From contig NZ_SUNH01000012.1 in NCBI RefSeq assembly GCF_005048265.1, forward strand, positions 62,001 to 126,000: a DNA stretch of 64,000 nt, written 5' to 3'. Source of the stretch: Paracoccus hibiscisoli (GTDB lineage: Bacteria > Pseudomonadota > Alphaproteobacteria > Rhodobacterales > Rhodobacteraceae). Position numbers and translations under genes: made by a program. The notes below the pieces were generated by a model. That model worked only from the letters and a program-made list of their open reading frames with translations. It did not search any database and was not told the origin of the DNA. Positions 34,386 through 42,448 of the stretch are shown here, piece after piece; the stretch's first letter is position 1, and the number at the start of each line of letters is the position of its first letter.

Positions 34386-35371
34386 GGGCGGTCCAGCAGA
34401 TAGCGCGTTTCGGTCCGCCAGACGGTGCCGGGGCGCAGGATCGTGGGCGGGAAGTCGGGGCGGTTCGGGGCGTCGGGCCATTCCTGCGCCTCGAAGGCCA
34501 CGGCGGATTGCGGGCGGGCCGTCTGGCCCGGATGGCCGGGCAGGCCCGCATCGGGGAAATGCGCGCCGTCATAGACCTGCAGCCCCGGCGCGGTGGTCAG
34601 CACCCGCAGCCGCAGGTCCGGGGCGGTCAGCGACGCGACCTCGCGCAGCGGCTGGTGGTCGTCCGACAGGCAGAAGCAATGGTCCAGCCCCGCGCGACCC
34701 AGGGGCCGGGCCGTTCGGAAATCGAACCGCGTGCCCGCGACCGGCGCAGGCGCATCCGGCAGCGGGATCAGCGCGTCATCGACCGGCAGATAGCGGTCCG
34801 CCGCCACCTGCAGAAGGTGGTCGGCGGACCCGTCGGGCGACAGGGTCCAGTATCCGTGATGCGTCAGGTTGCAGGGCGTGGGCCGCGTCGCGGTGGCCTG
34901 CAGCGCCACGGTCACGCCCGCGACGCCATCCGCATCCGACAGGCACAGCGTGGCCAGAGCCTGCATCGCGCCGGGAAAGCCCATCTCTCCGTCGGTGAAA
35001 TCCAGCGCCAGGCTCACCGCATCGGGGGCCGCGCGGGTGATCCGCCACACCCGGACCGAGGCGCCCGCGCTGCCGCCATGCAGGCAGTTCGGCGCCTCGT
35101 TCGCGTCGACCGCGTGATCGCGCCCCGACAGGCGGAACCGTGCCCCTGCGATGCGGTTCGCGAACCGCCCGACCAGCGCGCCGACATGGCGGAACGGGTC
35201 CAGATAGGCGGCGGGGTCCGGATGGCCCAGGACCAGCGGGTGATCCACGCCGTCCAGCCGCAGGTCCTGAATGATGCCGCCCAAGGTCAGCACCCGCGCC
35301 CTGAGGCGCCCCGATTGCAGGTCCACCGCCTGCACCCGCTGCCCGTCGGGCAATTGTCCCATGTCGATCAT
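34382..35371 (-). CDS. galM: aldose 1-epimerase (galactose mutarotase)
   Basis: This 329-residue mutarotase interconverts alpha- and beta-galactose, which matters because the galactosidases release one anomer and the dehydrogenase uses another. Landmarks are TLGGIIQDLRLDG, GRFANRIAGARF, the catalytic His in NLTHHGYWTL, the FDFRTARPLG block, and the catalytic Glu in VAFEAQEWPDAPN. It faces lacZ, with overlapping stops (GGCTAG), and belongs functionally to the galactose cluster. Confidence 0.94.
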   Translation of the reverse strand: MIDMGQLPDGQRVQAVDLQSGRLRARVLTLGGIIQDLRLDGVDHPLVLGHPDPAAYLDPFRHVGALVGRFANRIAGARFRLSGRDHAVDANEAPNCLHGGSAGASVRVWRITRAAPDAVSLALDFTDGEMGFPGAMQALATLCLSDADGVAGVTVALQATATRPTPCNLTHHGYWTLSPDGSADHLLQVAADRYLPVDDALIPLPDAPAPVAGTRFDFRTARPLGRAGLDHCFCLSDDHQPLREVASLTAPDLRLRVLTTAPGLQVYDGAHFPDAGLPGHPGQTARPQSAVAFEAQEWPDAPNRPDFPPTILRPGTVWRTETRYLLDRP

Positions 35372-35425
35372 CGTCGTCCCCCCGTTTTGCCGCGATCTGA
35401 CAGCGGCGCGGGGCGGAAGGCAAGA

Positions 35426-36199
35426 TCAGCCGCGCTGCGCCTCGGTTCGGGCCAGCTTGTCCTCGACCCGGCGAAAGGTGGCCAGCAGCTCGTCCTTGAA
35501 CTGGCCGGGCGCGAATTCGCGCAGGCCGGAATGCGCCGCGCACAGCCAGCGCAGATCGCGCGTCAGCCCCGCCAGACCATGCAGCCAGTCGCGGAAATCG
35601 TGCACCGCGCCCGCGCGGGGCAGCAGCGCCTGCGGCAGGGTCGGGTGCAGAAAGACGCGCGGTTCGGGGAACAGGCGGCGCAGCAGGCCCGGCACCGGCA
35701 TCAGGTTGATCGTGTCATCGACATGCAGCGTGCGGCTGGCCGGGTGCCAGGCCAGCAGCGATCCGGCATGGACGCGTTCGTTCCGGCTGACATAGTCGAT
35801 GCCCCGCGGCAGGGACAGGACCAGATCGTCGGCGAACATGTCCTGAACCTCGGGCGATTCGACGGGCTCGGGGCGCCAATCCAGATCGGGATGGCGCAGG
35901 CGGTGGCGATGTGCGCCGAACAGCGCCGCATGAGGCAGGTCGCGCGCGATGGTCGCGCAATGCAGCGTGTGGAACGGGTGCAGGTTCAGCACCGCCTGAA
36001 TGGCGCGGCCCTGATCGGTCAGCGCCATCACCTGATCGCGCACCGCCCCCGTCAGCGGATAGCTGTCCAGCATCACGAACCGCCCCGTGGACAGGCGGAC
36101 CAGCGCCGCCTGCGTGCCGACATTCAGCACGCCGCCGATGCGCAGATCGCCCCGGATCGTCCAGAAGCCGTGGTCAAGGTCGTGGATCGCTTCGGTCAT
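35426..36199 (-). CDS. hypothetical protein, possible degenerate metallo-beta-lactamase fold
   Basis: This 257-residue cytoplasmic protein begins MTEAIHDLDHGFWTIRGDLRIGGVLNVGTQAALVRLSTGRFVMLDSYP. The N-terminal layout (a strand pair, LVRL, VMLDSY, then VLNLHPFHTLHCATIARDLPHAALFGAHRHR) recalls metallo-beta-lactamase-fold proteins, as does HPASRTLHVDDTINLM. The classical HxHxDH metal motif is not intact; LHPFHTLH is in its place. It starts ten bases after the flavoprotein gene, so the two are probably co-transcribed. Function unknown. Confidence 0.62.
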   Translation of the reverse strand: MTEAIHDLDHGFWTIRGDLRIGGVLNVGTQAALVRLSTGRFVMLDSYPLTGAVRDQVMALTDQGRAIQAVLNLHPFHTLHCATIARDLPHAALFGAHRHRLRHPDLDWRPEPVESPEVQDMFADDLVLSLPRGIDYVSRNERVHAGSLLAWHPASRTLHVDDTINLMPVPGLLRRLFPEPRVFLHPTLPQALLPRAGAVHDFRDWLHGLAGLTRDLRWLCAAHSGLREFAPGQFKDELLATFRRVEDKLARTEAQRG

Positions 36200-36208
36200 T
36201 CGGTCACC

Positions 36209-37633
36209 TCATGCGCCGGGGGCCAGGCCGAAATCGCGGCTGTCGGGTTCGGGCTGGCGGGTTTCGCGGCAGATCTGGCGCAGCGCGGCCTTCATGCCCT
36301 CCTCCAGGGTCGGATGATAGAAGGGCATCTCCAGCAGGCCCGATGCCGTGGCCCCCGACTGCACGGCCCAGGCCAGCAGATGGGCCAGATGCTCGGCCCC
36401 CGGACAGCACAGATCGGCACCGATCAGGCGGCCCTGGGCGTCGGCATGGATGGTCATCACGCCCTCGGCCCGCGCCTCGGTCCGGGCGCGGCCCTGGTTG
36501 CCGTAGTCGCTGTGGCCGCAGATCACGCCATCGCCCGGCCCCGCGCCGACCGAGGCCAGCGGCGGGTCGGTGAAGGTCAGCGCAAAGGCCGGGCTGCGCG
36601 TGCCCGGCGTGACAGTGGGATGGGTCGCGGCATTGCGCCCGGCGATGGCGCCCTCGGTCGAGGCCTCGTGCAAGAGCGTCGCATCGGCATCGGCGTCGCC
36701 TGCGATGAAGATGGCCGCATCGCCGCATTGCATCGTCAGGCGGTCAAAGACCGGCGTGCCGTGATCGTCCAGCGTCAGCCCCGAGGCCGCAAGGTCCAGC
36801 CCGTCCAGGTTGGGCGGGCGGCCCGTGGCGACCAGCACGTGGCTAAAGACCTGCGCGCCCTGCGACGCGCCCGACCAGGCGATGCGGATGCCGTCATCGG
36901 CGGGTTCGGGCGTCGTTTCGACCCCCAGACACAGGGTGATGTCGCGCGCAACGGCCGTGCGCAGCGCGTCATGGACCGCATCGCCGCGCGCCTTGGCAAG
37001 GCGGTCGCCCTGATCGAACAGCGTCACCGTCACGCCAAGACGGCCCATCGCCTGCGCCAGCTCCAGCCCGATGGGGCCGCCGCCGATCACGGCCAGGCTG
37101 GCGGGCAGGTCGGGGAGTTCAAAGACGGTCTCGTTGGTCAGGATGCGCGGGCCCAGATCCCGGAAGGGGCCGGGCACCAGCGCGGTCGATCCGGTGGCGA
37201 TGACCACCGCGCCCGCCTGGACCTGCCGCCCGTCGGACAGCGCCAGGCGGGTGGGTGCGACAAATCGCGCATGCGCCCGGATCATGGTCCCCTGGGGCAG
37301 ATCGTCCAGCCCCTCGCGGGTGAAGGCCACAAAGCGGTCGCGTTCCGCCCGCACGCGGGCCATCACCGCGGGGCCGTCGATGACCGGGTCGCCCGGACGC
37401 ACGCCAAAGACCGGCGCGCGGCGCGAGGCATGGGCCGCATGGGCCGCCGCGATCAGCAGCTTGGACGGCATGCAGCCTGTGTTCGCGCACAGCGTGCCAC
37501 GGAATTCCGGGTCGATCAGCAGGGTGCGGGCACCAGCCTTGCGCGCGGCGCGTTCGGCGGCAAGGCCTGCGGTCCCCGCGCCGATCACGGCCACGTCGCA
37601 GGTCAGGTCGGGGCGGTCGGTCATGGGGGGCAT
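36209..37633 (-). CDS. dihydrolipoamide-dehydrogenase-like flavoprotein disulfide reductase
   Basis: This 474-residue flavoprotein has the FAD motif VAVIGAGTAGLAAERAARKAG, the redox pair in CANTGCMPSK, the NAD motif IGGGPIGLELAQAMGRLG, the second FAD motif FIAGDADADATLLHEA, and the dimer-interface FYHPTLEEGMKAAL with the catalytic His-Glu pair. These make it an active disulfide reductase of the Lpd/mercuric-reductase group. It is not next to 2-oxo-acid dehydrogenase genes, so its partner is not obvious. The start at 37633 has GGGA upstream; one at 37624 is possible. Confidence 0.83.
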   Translation of the reverse strand: MPPMTDRPDLTCDVAVIGAGTAGLAAERAARKAGARTLLIDPEFRGTLCANTGCMPSKLLIAAAHAAHASRRAPVFGVRPGDPVIDGPAVMARVRAERDRFVAFTREGLDDLPQGTMIRAHARFVAPTRLALSDGRQVQAGAVVIATGSTALVPGPFRDLGPRILTNETVFELPDLPASLAVIGGGPIGLELAQAMGRLGVTVTLFDQGDRLAKARGDAVHDALRTAVARDITLCLGVETTPEPADDGIRIAWSGASQGAQVFSHVLVATGRPPNLDGLDLAASGLTLDDHGTPVFDRLTMQCGDAAIFIAGDADADATLLHEASTEGAIAGRNAATHPTVTPGTRSPAFALTFTDPPLASVGAGPGDGVICGHSDYGNQGRARTEARAEGVMTIHADAQGRLIGADLCCPGAEHLAHLLAWAVQSGATASGLLEMPFYHPTLEEGMKAALRQICRETRQPEPDSRDFGLAPGA

Positions 37634-37698
37634 CGGTCCCTTGCAGGGTTGCGTTCCCCCCTCAACCGGCCAAAGCGCCGCGCGTTCCCTGGCTGCGG

Positions 37699-38430
37699 TC
37701 AGATGTCCTGCGCGGCGGCCAGCCCCTTGGCGATGATCGGCCCGGTCGGGCGCCCGGTGGGCGAGCCGCCCGCAGGCTCCAGCGTGATCTCATAGAGCTG
37801 GGCATCGGCGGGCGCGGGCAGGTCCGGCCCCGCCAGCGACGCCGCCCGCGGCCCGTCCAGCACCCCGAGCGAGCGTGGCCCCATCTCGACCGAGGGCAGC
37901 GTCCAGGCCTGGATCGCAAAGCCCGGCGGGACCTCAATATCCGACACAAAGCGGATCTGCGCGGTCTCGTCGCCGTAATCCTCGATGATGGCGCGGGGCT
38001 GGCCCTGATCGTCCAGCAGAACGGCCACGACCTGGGGCGCGGGGGCGGGGCGCTGCATCGCGCCGCCAAAGCCCAGGGCCAGGCCCAGGACCAGCGACGC
38101 AGCCAGCCCCGCCAGCCAGCGGCGCGGCGCGCGGGGCAGGTTGGCGGGCACCGGCGCGACCGTGGGGTCGCCCGACAGCGGCAGGGGCGCGCCGTCCTGG
38201 GGCGTGCGCGCGATGATCGCCTGCAGGCGGGCGGCGAAACCGGGGGGCAGGGCCTGCGCCTCGGCCGACAGGTCCAGCGGCAGCAGCTGGTCGCGCAGGC
38301 GGGCGACATGGGCGGCCAGGGCGGGGTCGGCGGCCATCAGCGCCTCGAACAGCTCGGTCTCGGTGGGCGACATCAGGCCCAGCACATAGTCGTCGGCAAA
38401 GGCGGTCACGTCATCGCGAAAGGCATTCAT
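37699..38430 (-). CDS. anti-sigma factor, RskA type (single membrane helix)
   Basis: This 243-residue protein has a cytoplasmic N-terminal domain (FADDYVLGLMSPTETELFEALMAADPALAAHVARLRDQLLPLD), one membrane helix at about residues 104-120 (WLAGLAASLVLGLALGFGG), and an extracytoplasmic RskA-like domain (GFAIQAWTLPSVEMGPRSLGVLDG). The YVLGLMSP segment is the usual sigma-binding start in this family. It overlaps the sigma gene by ATGA. It should hold the neighbouring sigma factor inactive until a signal leads to its proteolysis. Confidence 0.9.
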   Translation of the reverse strand: MNAFRDDVTAFADDYVLGLMSPTETELFEALMAADPALAAHVARLRDQLLPLDLSAEAQALPPGFAARLQAIIARTPQDGAPLPLSGDPTVAPVPANLPRAPRRWLAGLAASLVLGLALGFGGAMQRPAPAPQVVAVLLDDQGQPRAIIEDYGDETAQIRFVSDIEVPPGFAIQAWTLPSVEMGPRSLGVLDGPRAASLAGPDLPAPADAQLYEITLEPAGGSPTGRPTGPIIAKGLAAAQDI

Positions 38431-38990
38431 GACAGACACTCCCGCAGCGAGGCCAGGCCACGCCGGATCCATGATTTCGCCGTGCCAAGCGGCACCCCCT
38501 GGCGGGCCGAGATCTCTCCGTGGCTATAGCCCGCGACATGCGCCAGCAGGATCGCGCGCCGCGCCGGGTCGTCCAGCGCATCCAGGCATTCGCCAAGCCG
38601 CCCCTTGCCGGCCAGCAGCTTCCAGTCGTCGTCCGACACCAGCTCCTGGCGGGCCTCCTGCATGCTGGTCAGCTCATCGGGGGACAGGCTGGACAGGCGC
38701 GCGCCGTCGCGCAGGATCGTCAGGCAGCGGTTGCGCAGGATCGCATAGATCCAGCCGCGCGACGACCCGTCGCCCTGGCGCTGTTGTGCGGCCTTGCGCC
38801 ACACCATGACCATCGCGTCCTGCAACGCCTCCTCGGCCAGGTCGTGACGGATCAGGATGCGGCGGGCCAGACCCAGCAGGCGCGGGCCTTCCAGCTCCAG
38901 GATGGCGTCGATGCCCTGGGGGCGGCCCTCGGCGCAGTCGGTCACGGCGCGGTCCAGCCGGCGGTTGCGCTGTTCGGCGTCTTCGGTCAC
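38427..38990 (-). CDS. ECF-type RNA polymerase sigma factor (SigK/RpoE-like)
   Basis: This 187-residue sigma factor has region 2 (LEGPRLLGLARRILIRHDLAEEALQDAMVMVWRKA; GWIYAILRNRCLTILRD) and region 4 (LDDPARRAILLAHVAGYSHGEISARQGVPLGTAKSWIRRGLASL). Its stop overlaps the anti-sigma start. I chose a GTG start at 38990 after a G-rich ribosome site, since no ATG is near. The pair faces a secreted DUF4394 protein, which is a plausible regulon member. Confidence 0.9.
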   Translation of the reverse strand: MTEDAEQRNRRLDRAVTDCAEGRPQGIDAILELEGPRLLGLARRILIRHDLAEEALQDAMVMVWRKAAQQRQGDGSSRGWIYAILRNRCLTILRDGARLSSLSPDELTSMQEARQELVSDDDWKLLAGKGRLGECLDALDDPARRAILLAHVAGYSHGEISARQGVPLGTAKSWIRRGLASLRECLS

Positions 38991-39195
38991 GAAAGCCCCC
39001 CTGTTCTGGTCCCCCTTTCTGACGCAAAGCGCGGCCGGGTTGCAACCGCCCGCAGGATCGGCGGGGCGGGGCGCGAAAGAATTTGGGGGTGCGTGCATTT
39101 TTTCTGCATCCGGTTTCCCATCCGGCGCGTCACCCGCATTAAGGACGGCGACACGCGCCGCCTGTGACAGAAGCTGAACCGAAAGGAACATCCCC

Positions 39196-39975
39196 ATGTT
39201 TCGCATTGCTGCATTCTCGACCTCTGCCCTCGCGCTGTCCATCTCGGCGGCGGCTGCCGCGACCGGCGTCGGCCTGACCGACGACCGCACCCTGGTGATG
39301 TTCGACACCGAGACGCTGGAGGTCACCGGCACCATGGAGGTCGAGGGCGTCGACCGCCTGCTGGGCATCGACCTGCGCCCGTCGAACAACACGCTGGTCG
39401 GCGTGACCGATGACATGCGCATCGTCACCATCGACACCGCGACCGGCGCCGCGACCGACCTGTCCACCATGGACACCCCCCTTGAGGTGACCGACATGCC
39501 GGTCATCGTGGACTTCAACCCGATGGCCGACCGCCTGCGCTTCATGACCGGCACCACCAACCACCGCGTGAACGTGGACACCGGCGAGGTCACCGTGGAC
39601 GGCAGCCTGAACTGGACCCCCGAGGACGAGAATGCCGAGGCCAGCCCGATGGTCGCGGCCGCCGCCTATATCAACAGCTATGGCACGCCGGAAGCGACCG
39701 CGATGTACAACATCGACGCAGGCCTGGGCGCGCTGCTGCAGCAGACCGCGCCCAATGACGGCACGCTGGCCACCATCGGCATGCTGAACGTCGAGAACCC
39801 CGGCGAGGCGATGGCCTTTGACGTGCAGACCGATGCCGAAGGCACGAACATGGCTTGGCTGGTGACGAACAACACCATCCATTCGGTCGATCTGGAAACC
39901 GGCGCCGCCACCGCCGCCGGCACGATCGAGGCCGAGGGCCAGATCCGCGACCTGACCGTCCTGCCCGCGATGTGA
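39196..39975 (+). CDS. secreted DUF4394 domain protein
   Basis: This 259-residue protein has a signal peptide (MFRIAAFSTSALALSISAAAAA) and then a DUF4394-like region with repeated strand units (LGIDLRPSNNTLVGVTDD; VDFNPMADRLRFMTGTTNHRVNVDTGEV; WLVTNNTIHSVDLETGAATAAG). It is acidic and beta-rich and resembles a small propeller. The ATG at 39196 follows GAAAGGAAC. It is divergent from the sigma/anti-sigma operon across 205 bases. The function is unknown; periplasmic or surface location is inferred from the signal peptide. Confidence 0.85.
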   Translation: MFRIAAFSTSALALSISAAAAATGVGLTDDRTLVMFDTETLEVTGTMEVEGVDRLLGIDLRPSNNTLVGVTDDMRIVTIDTATGAATDLSTMDTPLEVTDMPVIVDFNPMADRLRFMTGTTNHRVNVDTGEVTVDGSLNWTPEDENAEASPMVAAAAYINSYGTPEATAMYNIDAGLGALLQQTAPNDGTLATIGMLNVENPGEAMAFDVQTDAEGTNMAWLVTNNTIHSVDLETGAATAAGTIEAEGQIRDLTVLPAM

Positions 39976-40027
39976 TCCCATGCCGGACCCGCGATGCGGA
40001 TCCGGCCGTTGCTGTTCATGGTACCCG

Positions 40028-40066
40028 ACGCCCCCTTGCGATCCCTCCGCAGGGGGGCGTTCTTTT
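40028..40066 (+). terminator. rho-independent terminator after the DUF4394 gene
   Basis: ACGCCCCCTTGCG (40028-40040) and CGCAGGGGGGCGT (40048-40060) pair over 13 bases with one G-T wobble around a seven-base loop, followed by TCTTTT. It is 52 bases after the DUF4394 stop and just before the convergent LysE stop. Confidence 0.88.
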
Positions 40067-40071
40067 GCGCG

Positions 40072-40647
40072 TCACAGCAGGACGGGCAGCATGGACCCCA
40101 CCAGCAGGACCGCCATCGCGCCGTTGAACAGCCGCAGCCGCGCGGGGTCCGCGATCAGCCTTGCGATGCGCGCGCCCGCCAGCACCCACAGCAGATGACA
40201 GGGCAGCCCGATGGCGGCAAAGACCATCGCCACCGTCACCGGACCGCCCGGCACCGCCCCATGCGTGGCCAAGGCCGCCAGGACCATCGCCCAGGCCTTG
40301 GGGTTGACCCATTGGAACGCCGCCGCCTGGCACAGCGTCACGGGCCGTGCCGCCCGCGCCTGTCCGGGCGGCGCGGCCCGCGCGATGCGCCAGGCCAGCC
40401 ACGCCACATAGGCCAGCCCCGCCGCCTGCATCGCGGCGCGCAGGCCGGGCCGCCCCTCGACCGCGGGCGCCAGCCCCGCCCCAAGCGCCAGCACCATCAC
40501 TGCAAAGCCCAGCATGATGCCCCCCATATGCGGCCAGCTGCCCCGCAAGCCGCGATTGGCGCCGGTGGCCATTAGCATCGTATTGTTTGGCCCCGGCGTG
40601 ACGGTGGTTGCCGCCGCGAATGCCGCCAGCCCGATCAGCGCATCCAT
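40072..40647 (-). CDS. LysE/RhtB-family amino-acid exporter
   Basis: This 191-residue protein has about six membrane helices and the LysE-family N-terminal motif with TPGPNNTMLMATGANRGLRGSWPHMGGI. QWVNPKAWAMVLAAL is another family mark. The start at 40647 follows AGGAGA. It is divergent from an Lrp-type regulator gene, the usual arrangement for regulated amino-acid exporters. The amino acid cannot be told. It is a little shorter than the common 205 residues. Confidence 0.9.
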   Translation of the reverse strand: MDALIGLAAFAAATTVTPGPNNTMLMATGANRGLRGSWPHMGGIMLGFAVMVLALGAGLAPAVEGRPGLRAAMQAAGLAYVAWLAWRIARAAPPGQARAARPVTLCQAAAFQWVNPKAWAMVLAALATHGAVPGGPVTVAMVFAAIGLPCHLLWVLAGARIARLIADPARLRLFNGAMAVLLVGSMLPVLL

Positions 40648-40752
40648 GCCCGTCTCCTGTCCGTGATCTGTCGGCGCAGCATGGCATGCCGGGGCTGGCG
40701 GATGTTCGCATTCCGCGCGATGATGGGGGCAGATCCGCAGGAAAGACCCGTA

Positions 40753-41196
40753 ATGGACGCAATCGACGACAAGATCCTGCATATCCTGACGGCAGAGGGT
40801 CGAATCACCCATCAGGCGCTGGCGCAGCGGGTGGGGGCGTCGGCCTCGACCTGCCAGCGCCGGGTCGAGGCGCTGGAGCGGCGCGGCATCATCGCGGGCT
40901 ATCGCGCCGTTCTGGGCCCGGAGGCGCGCCAGATCGGCTTTGCCGCCTTCGTGCTGGTGGGGCTGGGGCGGCACACGGCGCGGGTTCAGCTGGCCTTCGA
41001 GGCGCGCTGCGCCGCAGCCCCGCAGGTCGTCGAATGTCACAACATCACCGGCACGGTCGAATACCTTCTGCGCGTCGAATGCCGCGACCTGGCCAGCTAC
41101 AAGCAGTTCCACCACGAGGTGCTGGGCGGCTTTGCCGAGCTGACCACCATCGTGACCCATGTCATCGTGGGCACTGCCAAGGACCAGCGCGCATGA
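40753..41196 (+). CDS. Lrp/AsnC-family transcriptional regulator
   Basis: This 147-residue regulator has an N-terminal helix-turn-helix (MDAIDDKILHILTAEGRITHQALAQRVGAS to CQRRVEALERRGII) and a C-terminal RAM ligand-binding domain (FVLVGLGRHTARVQLAFEARCAAAPQVVECHNITGTVEYLLRVECRDL). Start at 40753 has AGGAAAG upstream; an earlier in-frame ATG would reach back toward the divergent gene. It probably controls the exporter next door in response to an amino acid. Confidence 0.92.
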   Translation: MDAIDDKILHILTAEGRITHQALAQRVGASASTCQRRVEALERRGIIAGYRAVLGPEARQIGFAAFVLVGLGRHTARVQLAFEARCAAAPQVVECHNITGTVEYLLRVECRDLASYKQFHHEVLGGFAELTTIVTHVIVGTAKDQRA

Positions 41197-41222
41197 CACC
41201 CCCGCCCGCCGTCGCGCGCCAT

Positions 41223-41237
41223 GCGGGGTTTCCCCGC
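41223..41237 (+). terminator. short GC hairpin after the Lrp-type gene
   Basis: GCGGGG and CCCCGC form a perfect six-pair stem with a TTT loop 26 bases after the stop. A T-containing stretch (GGTTTTCTGG) follows a few bases later. It may be a weak terminator. Confidence 0.38.
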
Positions 41238-41253
41238 CGGTGGTTTTCTGGCA

Positions 41254-41281
41254 TTGGCCGGAACGGCGTCCTTGCTAGAAT
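41254..41281 (+). promoter_or_regulatory. candidate promoter of the sensor kinase gene
   Basis: TTGGCC (41254-41259), 16 bases, then TAGAAT (41276-41281; five of six to the -10 consensus). The kinase ATG is 42 bases further on. Confidence 0.45.
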
Positions 41282-41323
41282 GCCGCGCAACGGGCCATTC
41301 GTGCCGGCATCGGGGGACAGATC

Positions 41324-42412
41324 ATGACGCAGGGCGCGCCGCAGAGCCTGACCGACCGGCTGCTGCACGGGCTGGGGCGTGCGCTGATGGCACGGCGTTC
41401 GGCGCGCCGTCAGGTCGCTCTGGCGCTGACGGCCATCGCGGTATCCACCGCGCTGCGCTTTGCGCTGGACCGGGCGCTGCCGCCGGGCTTTCCGTTCCTG
41501 ACCTTCTTTCCGGCGGTGATGCTGACGCTGGTCTTTGCGTCGCTGCGGGCGGGGCTGGCGGTGGGCGTGGCCTGCGGGCTGATCGCGTGGTATTTCTTCA
41601 TCGAACCGCTGAACAGCGTGGCGATGACGTCGGGGGCGGTGCTGGCGCTTGGCTTCTATGCGCTGATCATCGCGACGGACGTGATCTTCATCACCGCCGC
41701 CGGGCGCGCGCTGGAGCTGCGCGCCGCCGCGGAACGCCGCGCCAGCGGGCTGGCCCATGCCCGCAGCCTGATGTTCTCGGAGCTGCAGCACCGCATCTCG
41801 AACAACCTGTCCACGGTCGCGGCGCTGCTGCGCCTGCAAAGCCAGCAGGTCTCGGACGAGACCGCGCGCCAGGCGCTGGTGGCGTCGCAGACGCGCATCC
41901 GCTCGATCTCGCTGCTGCAGCGGCGGCTGCATTCGCCCGACATGCAGACGCTGGACGCGGCCGACTATCTGCGCGAGGTGCTTCATGACGTGGTCCAGGT
42001 CGCGGGTGCGGGCGATGTCGCGCTGGAGGTTCAGGCCGACAGCCTGCCGCTGCCGCATGACACCGCCGTGCCCCTGGGCCTGATCGCCAGCGAGCTGGTG
42101 ATGAACGCCATCGAACACGGCGCCCCGGCGCAGGGCCCGACCCGCATCGCCGTGGCGCTGGCCGTGGCCCCCGCCGCGCGCGACGGGCGCGTGGCGGCTG
42201 TGCTGACCATCACCGATGGCGGCCCCGGCCTGCCGGAGGGCTTTGATCTGGAGGCGACCGACAGCCTTGGCCTAATCGTCGCGCGCCAGTTCGCCACCGC
42301 GCTGAACGGCGCGCTGAGCCTGGCGCGGGGCACCACGGGCGGCACCGTGGCGCGGCTGGATTTCCTGATCGACCCGCTGTCGCCGATGACCGGACCCCCG
42401 ACCAGCATTTGA
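41324..42412 (+). CDS. sensor histidine kinase, HisKA_2 type with DUF4118 membrane domain
   Basis: This 362-residue kinase has a KdpD-like DUF4118 membrane region at about residues 30-125 (four helices, including PPGFPFLTFFPAVMLTLVFASLRAGLAVGVACGL). The HisKA_2 phosphoacceptor follows, with H156 in SELQHRISNNLSTVAALLRLQSQ, and then an ATPase domain with the N-box ELVMNAIEHG and the ITDGGPGLP loop. There is no periplasmic sensor domain. No response regulator gene is adjacent, so its partner is elsewhere. In alphaproteobacteria such kinases often feed the general stress response. Confidence 0.88.
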   Translation: MTQGAPQSLTDRLLHGLGRALMARRSARRQVALALTAIAVSTALRFALDRALPPGFPFLTFFPAVMLTLVFASLRAGLAVGVACGLIAWYFFIEPLNSVAMTSGAVLALGFYALIIATDVIFITAAGRALELRAAAERRASGLAHARSLMFSELQHRISNNLSTVAALLRLQSQQVSDETARQALVASQTRIRSISLLQRRLHSPDMQTLDAADYLREVLHDVVQVAGAGDVALEVQADSLPLPHDTAVPLGLIASELVMNAIEHGAPAQGPTRIAVALAVAPAARDGRVAAVLTITDGGPGLPEGFDLEATDSLGLIVARQFATALNGALSLARGTTGGTVARLDFLIDPLSPMTGPPTSI

Positions 42413-42448
42413 TGCCGGAACGCGCCCGGTCGGCGCGCGTTCACCGTC

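Noticed and set aside
33893..37795. A 1300-codon open frame on the plus strand crossing galM, the hypothetical gene and the flavoprotein gene
   Set aside because: It runs antisense to three well-supported genes, is rich in Arg, Gly and Ala, and has no recognisable domain. It is the usual by-product of high G+C codon use.
39112..39119. GGGAAACC as ECF sigma promoter element
   Set aside because: The -35-like word is present on the minus strand, but I could not find a convincing matching -10, so it is not listed as a feature.
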